Shown here: piece after piece, positions 57,353 through 64,000 of the stretch
How positions within the stretch are numbered: position 1 is the stretch's first letter
Layout of the letters: each line of letters begins with the position of its first letter
Source of the DNA: JACDCY01 sp964350145
GTDB taxonomy: Bacteria; Gemmatimonadota; Gemmatimonadetes; Gemmatimonadales; Gemmatimonadaceae
Length of the DNA: 64,000 nt
NCBI GenBank assembly: GCA_964350145.1
Contig: CAYGJL010000010.1
Span: forward strand, 1 to 64,000
Direction of reading: 5' to 3'
The notes under the pieces: generated by a model
Databases searched by the model: none
The model's input: the letters and a program-made list of their open reading frames with translations, nothing else
What the model was told of the DNA's origin: nothing
Program-made: the position numbers and the translations under genes

Positions 57353-58132
57353 TCACCTGTTCTTCCACGCGGGTTGCCGCTTCTCGAAGAACGACGCGAG
57401 CCCTTCGCGCACATCTTCCGTGGCCATCAGCTCTCCAAGAAAGACATCCTCGGCCGCGCGGCGTGCCCGCTCGAATGGCTGACCGAACAGCGTGCGCGTC
57501 AGCCGCACGTTCATCCGCAGCACGAGCGGGCTCGCGCGGCGAAGGTCGGCGAGCACGCTTTCCACGGCTGCCGGCAGCTCCGCCGACGGGACCACGCGCG
57601 ACACGAGTCCCACCGCGAGCATCTCGGCTGCCGTGTACGTGCGGCCCGTGCATGTGATCTCGAGCGCGCGGCCCAGCCCAACGCGCGCCGGCAGTGCCGT
57701 CACTCCGACCGGCGCGAAGAAGCCGAGTCTGATCTCCGGCTGTCCGAACGTGGCGCGCTCGCTGGCGAGAAGGATGTCGGCCATGAGTGCCAGCTCGAAC
57801 CCGGCTCCCAGCGCCGCTCCGTCAACCGCCATCACCAGCGGCAGCTCGCTCGCGCCCAGCACCTGGAACAGCCGGCTGAAGGCGGCGATCATCGCGGGCG
57901 CTTGTTCCGGCTGGTGCTCGCCGATGTCCGCGCCCGCGGAGAAGGCCTTGCCGTTCGCTGACAGTGCGATCCCGCAGAGCGACCTGTCCGCCTGTGCGCG
58001 CTCGAGGGCCTCGGTGAGCTGCAGCATCGCCGCCGCCGTCAATATGTTGAGCGGCGGTGCGTCCAGCGTCACGAACGCAATGCTCTCGCGTACATCGTAG
58101 GCGATACATGGCACGGCAGTCTCCGCGCTCAT
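57353..58132 (-). CDS. dch: Cyclohexa-1,5-diene-1-carbonyl-CoA hydratase
   Basis: A 259-residue crotonase-fold enzyme, the length of known Dch proteins. FSAGADIGEHQPEQ, FGQPEIRLGFFAP and the C-terminal LGELMATEDVREGL...EKRQPAWKNR (with a short gap) closely resemble Dch of Thauera as I recall it, more than ordinary enoyl-CoA hydratases. It would add water to the dienoyl-CoA made by benzoyl-CoA reductase. The start at 58132 overlaps the SDR stop by ATGA. Confidence 0.78.
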   Translation of the reverse strand: MSAETAVPCIAYDVRESIAFVTLDAPPLNILTAAAMLQLTEALERAQADRSLCGIALSANGKAFSAGADIGEHQPEQAPAMIAAFSRLFQVLGASELPLVMAVDGAALGAGFELALMADILLASERATFGQPEIRLGFFAPVGVTALPARVGLGRALEITCTGRTYTAAEMLAVGLVSRVVPSAELPAAVESVLADLRRASPLVLRMNVRLTRTLFGQPFERARRAAEDVFLGELMATEDVREGLASFFEKRQPAWKNR

Positions 58133-58878
58133 GCCAGCTGTCCCCCATCCACCCTGATCACCTCCCCCGTGATGTGCCGGGAAGCTTCGCTGCAGAGGAA
58201 GACGACCACGCGCGCCACGTCCTCGGGCTCGGCTATCCGCCCCAGCGGCGTATCGGCGAGCGCGCTCTCCAGCACCGCGGGCGGAAGTTTTGCGGTCATC
58301 TCCGTTCGCACCATCCCGGGAGCGATGCAGTTCACGTTCACGCCTTTCGGGCCGAGCTCGCGCGCGAGAGTGCGCGTCAGCGCTATGACCCCGGCCTTCG
58401 ACGCCGCGTAGTTTGACTGCCCGGCCTTGCCGCGGAGGCCGTTGACGGACGCGATGTTCACGATCCGGCCGTGCAACTGCTTCCGGAACGGGCCGGCGAC
58501 CGCGCGGCAGTACGCGAAACAGCCCTTGAGATTGACGTCGATCACCTGATCCCATTGCTCTTCCGTCATCTTCCAGCTCATCGCGTCACGCGTGATGCCG
58601 GCATTGCACACTAGAACATCGAGCCGCCCGAGCGCATCCACCGCGGCCGCCACCGTCCGCTCCGCGCCGGCGAAATCGGATACATCAGCGCGGAGCGCGA
58701 TGGACCGCCGTCCCTCGTCGCGTAGCTCCGCGGCCAGACTCTCCGCCTCGGTGAACGCCCCGAGTTCGACGAGCGCTACGTCGCAGCCGGCGCGCGCCAA
58801 CTCGCGCACGATTGCCGCGCCGATGCCGCGTCCAGCGCCTGTCACCAGCGCGGCCTGTCCCGAGAGCGCGAGATTCAT
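58129..58878 (-). CDS. Short-chain dehydrogenase/reductase (hydroxyacyl-CoA type)
   Basis: A 249-residue SDR. The cofactor motif is TGAGRGIGAAI, with NAGITRD and the active-site SVNGLRGKAGQSNYAASKAG (Ser, Tyr, Lys). It resembles FabG and also BadH-type enzymes. In this operon the likely step is oxidation of 3-hydroxypimelyl-CoA (the Oah product) before thiolysis. ATG 58878 is chosen; a longer frame would overlap oah. Fatty acid synthesis is an alternative. Confidence 0.75.
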   Translation of the reverse strand: MNLALSGQAALVTGAGRGIGAAIVRELARAGCDVALVELGAFTEAESLAAELRDEGRRSIALRADVSDFAGAERTVAAAVDALGRLDVLVCNAGITRDAMSWKMTEEQWDQVIDVNLKGCFAYCRAVAGPFRKQLHGRIVNIASVNGLRGKAGQSNYAASKAGVIALTRTLARELGPKGVNVNCIAPGMVRTEMTAKLPPAVLESALADTPLGRIAEPEDVARVVVFLCSEASRHITGEVIRVDGGQLA

Positions 58879-58892
58879 CGTGGTCCGTGGTC

Positions 58893-59852
58893 CTAGGCGA
58901 GCCCGGCCCCGCAGCTGCCGCAGAAGCTGAACTGCTCCGGCATTCCCTTCGCCCCGCACTTGCCGCACGTCTTGTCGTACGGGCCCCAGAGAAACTCGCT
59001 GCTACCCTCTCCCGCCGCTTTACGGCGCAGCCCCATGAAGTCCACCTTCCGTTTCTCGACGAACGCCTGCATCCCCTCGTAGGGCTCGAGCGTCGTGAAG
59101 TGCGTAGACAGCCAGTCACGCGCGTGTCCGACCGTCGCGTGCCATGACGCCTCTTTCCAGTAATTCACCTGCTGCTTGGTGTACCGGGTGCACTCGGGGA
59201 ATTTCTCGAGCAGCTGCCCAACGAGCGTGCCGACTTCCTCGTCGAGTTTGGCGCGGGGCACTACACGGTTGACCAGCCCCCATTCGAGCGCTTTCGCCGC
59301 GGGAATCCGCGGATTGAGAAACAGCATCTCGCGCGCGCGGCGATCTCCCACGTGAATCGACAGCCATTGGGTCGCCCCACCGCAGGCTACGCTTCCGACG
59401 CTCGTTCCTACCTGGCCGAGGTAGGTGTCGTCGGCCATGACCGCGAGATCGCACGCCAGCTGGGTCTCGTTTCCGCCGCCGACAGCGATCCCGTTGATGC
59501 GCGCGATGGTGACCTTGCCGCTCCGGAGGATGCTCTCGATGTACTTGGCGAACAGCCCCATGTACTTGAAGTAGTCGTGCGGGCTCCTGGTATAGACGTT
59601 CGCGTACTCCTTTACGTCGCCGCCGGTGCAGAATGCCTTGTCACCCGCGCCGGTAAGCACGATCACCCCGACGTTGTCGTCGTTCGAGGCGTCGTCGATG
59701 GCGGTGATCAGCTCCTGCAGCGTGGATGTCGTGTAACAATTGAACGACTCGGGGCGGTTGATCGTGATGCGGCCCACCCAGTCCTTCTTCTCGTACAGGA
59801 TGTCCTTGAATCCGAATACGGCGGCGTCTTTCGGAGCGAAATAGTTCGTCAT
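58893..59852 (-). CDS. oah: 6-oxocyclohex-1-ene-1-carbonyl-CoA hydrolase with zinc-ribbon tail
   Basis: A 319-residue crotonase-fold protein. FGFKDILYEKKDWVGRITIN, AFCTGGDVKEYANVY, DYFKYMGLF and QVGTSVGSVACGGATQW resemble Oah/BamA ring hydrolases, which open the ring to 3-hydroxypimelyl-CoA. The last 25 residues form CGKC...CGSC, a likely zinc ribbon. Known Oah proteins are about 370 residues, so this one is shorter. An AGAGGAAC site precedes the ATG. The gene ends 14 bases before the SDR start. Confidence 0.75.
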   Translation of the reverse strand: MTNYFAPKDAAVFGFKDILYEKKDWVGRITINRPESFNCYTTSTLQELITAIDDASNDDNVGVIVLTGAGDKAFCTGGDVKEYANVYTRSPHDYFKYMGLFAKYIESILRSGKVTIARINGIAVGGGNETQLACDLAVMADDTYLGQVGTSVGSVACGGATQWLSIHVGDRRAREMLFLNPRIPAAKALEWGLVNRVVPRAKLDEEVGTLVGQLLEKFPECTRYTKQQVNYWKEASWHATVGHARDWLSTHFTTLEPYEGMQAFVEKRKVDFMGLRRKAAGEGSSEFLWGPYDKTCGKCGAKGMPEQFSFCGSCGAGLA

Positions 59853-59880
59853 CGATGTTCCTCTGGCATCCGTAAGATGT

Positions 59881-61092
59881 TCAGCGCGCGTCGACTTTCA
59901 GTACGATCGCGGCGGCGCTGTCGCCCGCGGCGCAGCCGGTGAACAGTCCATAGCCTCCGCCGAGGGTTACCAGGTCCTCGATCAGCTCCATTATCGAGCG
60001 AAGCCCGGTCGGTCCCTGAGGGTGTCCCCACACGAGCGAGCAGCCGTGCCGGTTCATGCGCTCGGCGTCGTACTTCAACTCCCGGACGAAGTACACGTCG
60101 TTCACGGCAAACGCGGTGTGAGTCGTAACGCTCGAGAGGGCGCTCGGTTTGATCCCCGCGCGGTCAAGCGCGAGCTGCGCTGCAGGAACGACCGCCATCG
60201 GCATGAAGCCCTTCTTCACGCGCGCCTGCCCGTAGGAGAGGAGCTGCACGTCCACGTTGCCGTCGGGCGCCAACGCGCGGGCGCGCTCGCGCCCCGCCGT
60301 GAGCAGCATGGCGGCGTTCCCATCGGCGGGACGGGTCTGTGTGCCATACGTGACCGTACCGCCTTCGAGAACCGGCCGGAGTCCGGCAAGTCCCGCGGCC
60401 GTCGTAGGGAAAACCCCCTCGTCTCCGGTTACCGTCGCGAGGACCTTCTTCCCGCGCGCGTCCCTGACTTCCACCGAATTCAACATGTAGCGGCCGAAAA
60501 ACGCGCCGCCGTCGCCACGAGCGGACTCGTACTGCCCGTACCTGAGCAGCGCCATCTCGTCCTGCGCCTCGCGCGTGATCCCGGCCTCGCGCGCCACGTT
60601 CTCCGCGGTCTGGAGCATGGATCCCTTGGCGTAGGGATCGTGGCCAAAGCTGTCGAGCACGATGTTCTCCGACTCGCCGGTACCGCCGGGAGCCGTCGGG
60701 TTCGGGTAGAACACGTGCGGCCCATTGCTCGTGCGGTCCGCGGTCGCCGCGAGATACGTGCGCGCGCTCTTCGACTCGAGCTCCTGCGCGCCCTGCGCGA
60801 GACAGCGCACCGAAGTCGCGCACGCCTGATTGATCGTAGGCCCGCTCACGTGCCCCAGACCGGCGAGTCCCGCGAACCAGGGCGCGCCGTAAAAGGAGTG
60901 CTTGCTCGCGACGGTCGTGCCGAGACACATCCCGTCGATCTCGGTCGCGGCGATACCGCGCTCCGACAGCGCCCGCGCCGCCATCTCGGCGGCGAACGGG
61001 ATCGGGGGCAGCGCGGCGAACGAGCCCTGCCACGCGCTGAAGGGTGTGCACCAGTATCCGCCGTACGGAATCCAGACATCGTTGAACTGCAC
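59881..61092 (-). CDS. Thiolase-family acyl-CoA acyltransferase
   Basis: A 403-residue thiolase. GTG 61092 is chosen because AGGAGG lies six bases upstream. A TTG six bases earlier would abut it. The nucleophilic Cys is C91 (TINQACATSVRCL). The usual NEAF, GGH and CxGGG sites are altered to HTAFAVND, WGHPQGPTG and GCAAGDSA, so substrate use may differ from common thiolases. It plausibly cleaves 3-oxopimelyl-CoA to glutaryl-CoA and acetyl-CoA. Confidence 0.8.
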   Translation of the reverse strand: MQFNDVWIPYGGYWCTPFSAWQGSFAALPPIPFAAEMAARALSERGIAATEIDGMCLGTTVASKHSFYGAPWFAGLAGLGHVSGPTINQACATSVRCLAQGAQELESKSARTYLAATADRTSNGPHVFYPNPTAPGGTGESENIVLDSFGHDPYAKGSMLQTAENVAREAGITREAQDEMALLRYGQYESARGDGGAFFGRYMLNSVEVRDARGKKVLATVTGDEGVFPTTAAGLAGLRPVLEGGTVTYGTQTRPADGNAAMLLTAGRERARALAPDGNVDVQLLSYGQARVKKGFMPMAVVPAAQLALDRAGIKPSALSSVTTHTAFAVNDVYFVRELKYDAERMNRHGCSLVWGHPQGPTGLRSIMELIEDLVTLGGGYGLFTGCAAGDSAAAIVLKVDAR

Positions 61093-61140
61093 GCCCAACC
61101 TCCTGAGTGAAGTACCGGAAAGCGCGGGCGGCGCCCCCGA

Positions 61141-61794
61141 TTAGCCGCTTCGTTTCGTGCCCTTGAGTCCGTGCAACAGCAGGTCGCGCATCTCCCGCCC
61201 TATCTGCTCGACCGAACCGTGCCGGGCGGGGTCGTACCACATGAAGATCCAGTTCAGCATGCCGAAGATGTACAGCGAGGCATGCCGACTCTGCCTGTTC
61301 TCCCTCGCGCCCGCAGCCGGCCCGTCCATCACCTGCGCAACCACCGAGGCCATGAGCTTGTAGTACCGCCGTCGAATTTCCTCCGCGAGCTTGTACGGCT
61401 TCGGGCCGAGCGACTCGAGCTCGAACGTGCACACCTTGAGCTCGTTGGTGTGTCGCGAGTAGAACTGGAGGTGGCCTGTGAGCAACCGCTCGAGCCGCTC
61501 CTCGGGCGTGCCCGGCTGCTCGGCGATTTTTTCCTGCTGCTCGAGCAGCGCCGCGAACGTGCGGTACTGCAGCTGGAAGAGAAGATCTTCCTTGCTCGCG
61601 AAGTAGTGGTACAATCCGGCCAGGCTCATGCCGAGAGCGGTGCTCAGCTCGCGCATCGTCATCGCGGTAAAGCCTTTCTTCGCGATCAGCGCGGCCGCCT
61701 TGCTCAGCAACCTGTCCAGCTTCTTCTGCGAGGACGGGCGGACCAGCCGGGAGGGCCGGATATCGTTGATCGGTGCTATGCGCGGCGCGCTCAC
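61141..61794 (-). CDS. TetR-family transcription regulator
   Basis: A 217-residue regulator starting at GTG 61794, overlapping the stop of the hydroxybenzoyl-CoA-reductase-type gene (GTGA). The helix-turn-helix is FTAMTMRELSTALGMSLAGL followed by YHYFASKEDLL. The C-terminal ligand domain is typical of TetR proteins that sense acyl-CoA or aromatic effectors. Being inside the operon suggests autoregulation of the pathway. The 48-base gap to the thiolase holds a ribosome binding site and perhaps an operator. Confidence 0.88.
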   Translation of the reverse strand: MSAPRIAPINDIRPSRLVRPSSQKKLDRLLSKAAALIAKKGFTAMTMRELSTALGMSLAGLYHYFASKEDLLFQLQYRTFAALLEQQEKIAEQPGTPEERLERLLTGHLQFYSRHTNELKVCTFELESLGPKPYKLAEEIRRRYYKLMASVVAQVMDGPAAGARENRQSRHASLYIFGMLNWIFMWYDPARHGSVEQIGREMRDLLLHGLKGTKRSG

Positions 61795-64000
61795 GCGGGC
61801 ACTCCGCGCAGAATCTTCTCCGGAGACGCGGGCAGCTCCGTCACGCGCACTCCGCACGCATCGTAGATCGCGTTGGCGATGGCGCCGAGCACGGGCACCA
61901 GCGATCCCTCGCCGACTTCCTTCGCGCCGAAAGGTCCGTTGGGCTCATAGCTCTCGACGGCGGCCGTATGTATGTCAGGCATCTCCTGCATCGTAGGAAT
62001 CAGGTAGTCGTGGAGATTTGGGTTCATCGCCCTCCCCTTGGAGTCGAACAGCGTATCCTCGAGCAGCGTCTCGCCGAGGCCCATGACGATCGAGCCTTCC
62101 ACCTGCCCGTGGAACGTCACGGGATTGATGACGGTGCCCGCGTCGCTGAAGTCCGTCACGCGATCTACGGACACCTGCCCGGTCTCCAGATCCACCGTGA
62201 CCTCGGCGATCACGGTGGAGAAGCTGTACGCTGGCGACGTGCCGACCGCGCCTCCCTTGAAGTCGCCGCCGAGATCCTTGGGCGGCTGATACGACCCCGT
62301 CCCGACGACGGGACCGTGCCGGCCGAACGCGAGCCGCGCGGCGGCCGCCCACTCCATCTCCACCGCGGGCTCGTCCCGCACGAAGATGCGTCCGCCCCGC
62401 GCGACGAGCGACGCTGCGTCGCGCGACAGCTCGCCGGCGGCGATCGCCAGTACCTGCGCGCGGACGTTGGCCGCCGCGCGCTGCACCGCGTGCCCGGCCA
62501 TGAGCGTCACGCGGCTCGAGTACGATCCCAGGTCCAGCGGACTCGTGGTCGTGTCGCAGTCCGCCAGCCAGACCCATTCGTACGGCACACCCAGCTCCTC
62601 CGCGGCCATCTGCACGAGCACCGTGTCGGACCCTTGCCCGATCTCCGCCGCCGCAATGTGCAGCGACACCCCGGTACCGTCTTCGTGCACGCGGATGACG
62701 GCGTTCGAGTGCGGGAAGTCCGACCGGTAGATGGGATACCCAGCGCCCGAGACGAAGCCGCCGCAGCCGACGCCGATTCCCTTCCCGCGCGGCAACTTGC
62801 CCTTCTTCTCGGTCCACTTCGAGGTGTCGCGCGCGCGGAGCAGCGTCGCGGTGAACTCGCAGGAGGAGATGTCGAGCGCGTTGCAGGTGCGCGTGTTCGG
62901 CAGCGTCGCGTTCCTGAGCCGGATGTCGATCGGATCGAGTCCGATGTCCTCCGCGATCATGTCGAGCAGTGATTCGAACGCGAATCGCGGCTGCGGCACG
63001 CCGTGGCCGCGGAACGCGCCGGACGCCGGCAGGTTGGTGTAGACGCGCGTCCCCTCGTAGCGATAGTTCGGCATCCGGTACAGCGTGGGCAGCATCGAGC
63101 CCGCGTAATACGCGGTGATCACGCCGTACGACGTGTACGCGCCGCCGTCCAGCACGACGCGCTGCTCCACGGCCGTGATCGTGCCGTCGCGCTTCACGCC
63201 GATCTTGAGGTCGATGTACTGCTTGTGCCGCCCGCGAAAGTGCCGGAACATCTCTTCGCGCGAATACTCCATCATCACCGGCCTGCCGGTGCGCTTGGCG
63301 AAGATCGCGGAGCAAAAGTCGAGCGGAGTCGCTTCGGCCTTCGCGCCGAACCCGCCGCCGACCGGCGGACGGATCACGCGGATGTTCCCCATCGGCATGC
63401 CGAGCAAGCGCGAGAGCGACCGGTGGACGTAGTGCGGCGTCTGGGTTGACGTCCAGATGGTGAGCCGGTCGGCGTGGTTCTCCCAGCGTGACAGCGCCGC
63501 GTGCGGCTCCATCGGCGCCTGGTAAGTGCGATTCCCGACGAACCGCTGCTCGCGGATGTGGTCCGCTTCGGCGAATCCCTGCTCCACGTCGCCGAAGTGC
63601 CAGTCCACTCGCGTGTTGATGTTGCCGGCGTAGCGCGGCTTCTCGGGGTGGATCACCGGGGCGCCCGGCGCCATCGCCGCCACCGGGTCGAACACAGCCG
63701 GCAGCTCCTCGAGCTCTACCTCGATCAGCTCAATCGCGCGCAGGGCCGTTTCCTCGTCCACCGCGGCGACAGCGGCAATCTCGTCGCCCACGTAGCGCAC
63801 GCGGTCACTGGCCAGAAGCTGCTCGTCCTCGCGCGCGGGGCTGACACCGTACCACACGTCCGGCACGTCGGCGGCCGTCAGCACGTCCACGACGCCCGGC
63901 AACGCGCGGGCCCGGGACACGTCCAGCCGCGTAATGCGCCCGTGCGCGATGGGGCTGCCGAACATCTTGCCGTACAGCATGCCGGGAGGCCGCAGGTCGG
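61791..64000 (-). CDS. hcrA: 4-hydroxybenzoyl-CoA reductase-type molybdopterin subunit, 5' end cut
   Basis: A large molybdenum hydroxylase subunit, open to the window edge (about 735 residues visible, starting DLRPPGMLYGKMFGSP). Molybdopterin and active-site regions are seen: PPVGGGFGAKAEATPLDF, SGAFRGHGVPQPRFAFE, AAEIGQGSDTVLVQ, and the Glu in FGAKEVGEGS. The xanthine-dehydrogenase family is broad. The operon suggests HcrA, which removes the para-hydroxyl of 4-hydroxybenzoyl-CoA. Partner FAD and [2Fe-2S] subunits would lie beyond 64000. Confidence 0.78.
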   Translation of the reverse strand, partial: DLRPPGMLYGKMFGSPIAHGRITRLDVSRARALPGVVDVLTAADVPDVWYGVSPAREDEQLLASDRVRYVGDEIAAVAAVDEETALRAIELIEVELEELPAVFDPVAAMAPGAPVIHPEKPRYAGNINTRVDWHFGDVEQGFAEADHIREQRFVGNRTYQAPMEPHAALSRWENHADRLTIWTSTQTPHYVHRSLSRLLGMPMGNIRVIRPPVGGGFGAKAEATPLDFCSAIFAKRTGRPVMMEYSREEMFRHFRGRHKQYIDLKIGVKRDGTITAVEQRVVLDGGAYTSYGVITAYYAGSMLPTLYRMPNYRYEGTRVYTNLPASGAFRGHGVPQPRFAFESLLDMIAEDIGLDPIDIRLRNATLPNTRTCNALDISSCEFTATLLRARDTSKWTEKKGKLPRGKGIGVGCGGFVSGAGYPIYRSDFPHSNAVIRVHEDGTGVSLHIAAAEIGQGSDTVLVQMAAEELGVPYEWVWLADCDTTTSPLDLGSYSSRVTLMAGHAVQRAAANVRAQVLAIAAGELSRDAASLVARGGRIFVRDEPAVEMEWAAAARLAFGRHGPVVGTGSYQPPKDLGGDFKGGAVGTSPAYSFSTVIAEVTVDLETGQVSVDRVTDFSDAGTVINPVTFHGQVEGSIVMGLGETLLEDTLFDSKGRAMNPNLHDYLIPTMQEMPDIHTAAVESYEPNGPFGAKEVGEGSLVPVLGAIANAIYDACGVRVTELPASPEKILRGVPA

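Overview
The window reads as a piece of a GC-rich, diderm bacterial genome, most likely a Gemmatimonadota-type organism recovered by assembly. This is inferred from gene style and content: many lipoproteins with lipoboxes, an outer-membrane porin ending in Phe, a large phosphate and polyphosphate locus, and the order tig-clpP-clpX-lon-engB. No marker gene settles the phylum. A run of 100 N at 48746-48845 joins two contigs whose ends carry the same 55 bases, so the real junction is probably an overlap and not a gap.

Left part (1-9.7 kb): DUF445 membrane protein, two zinc-peptidase lipoproteins, prepilin peptidase, an RNA 2'-O-methyltransferase, thiD, and a minus-strand operon with overlapping start and stop codons. 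That operon (DUF47, PitA, 5'-nucleotidase, an 80-aa protein, adenosine deaminase, purine nucleoside phosphorylase) looks built to take phosphate and purines from nucleotides. Divergent from it (11.5-21.6 kb) lies the Pho system: PhoB, PhoR, a porin, PstSCA, two PstB paralogues, PhoU and exopolyphosphatase, followed by VapBC and polyphosphate kinase.

Middle (24.4-43.3 kb): rhomboid protease, DnaK with a strong terminator, a three-gene set of secreted proteins including a FecR-domain protein, HtrA/DegP protease, tRNA-Leu(TAG), trigger factor, ClpP, ClpX, Lon, EngB, an aminotransferase, an acyltransferase and a hemerythrin-like protein. At 43.3-48 kb a two-component locus bears the scars of a tandem duplication followed by deletions.

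Right part (49.2-64 kb): after a Crp-type regulator and a short group II intron-like 5' fragment comes one minus-strand operon for anaerobic breakdown of aromatic rings by the benzoyl-CoA route. Read in transcription order it encodes a 4-hydroxybenzoyl-CoA reductase-type large subunit (cut by the window edge), a TetR regulator, a thiolase, ring hydrolase (Oah), SDR dehydrogenase, dienoyl-CoA hydratase (Dch), four benzoyl-CoA reductase-type subunits, an acyl/aryl-CoA ligase and 6-hydroxycyclohexenecarbonyl-CoA dehydrogenase (Had). Together these could take benzoyl-CoA to ring-opened dicarboxyl-CoA and on to acetyl-CoA. The most unusual protein is a fusion of a ketopantoate-reductase-like enzyme with a BcrB-like domain that has lost most of its iron-sulfur cysteines.

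A second unusual theme is a set of intergenic hairpins built from 7-base words. They occur at about 1.1, 2.47, 5.0, 5.9, 24.4, 25.4, 32.8 and 35.3 kb. The words differ between loci, but the 7-base phasing and the inverted arms recur.
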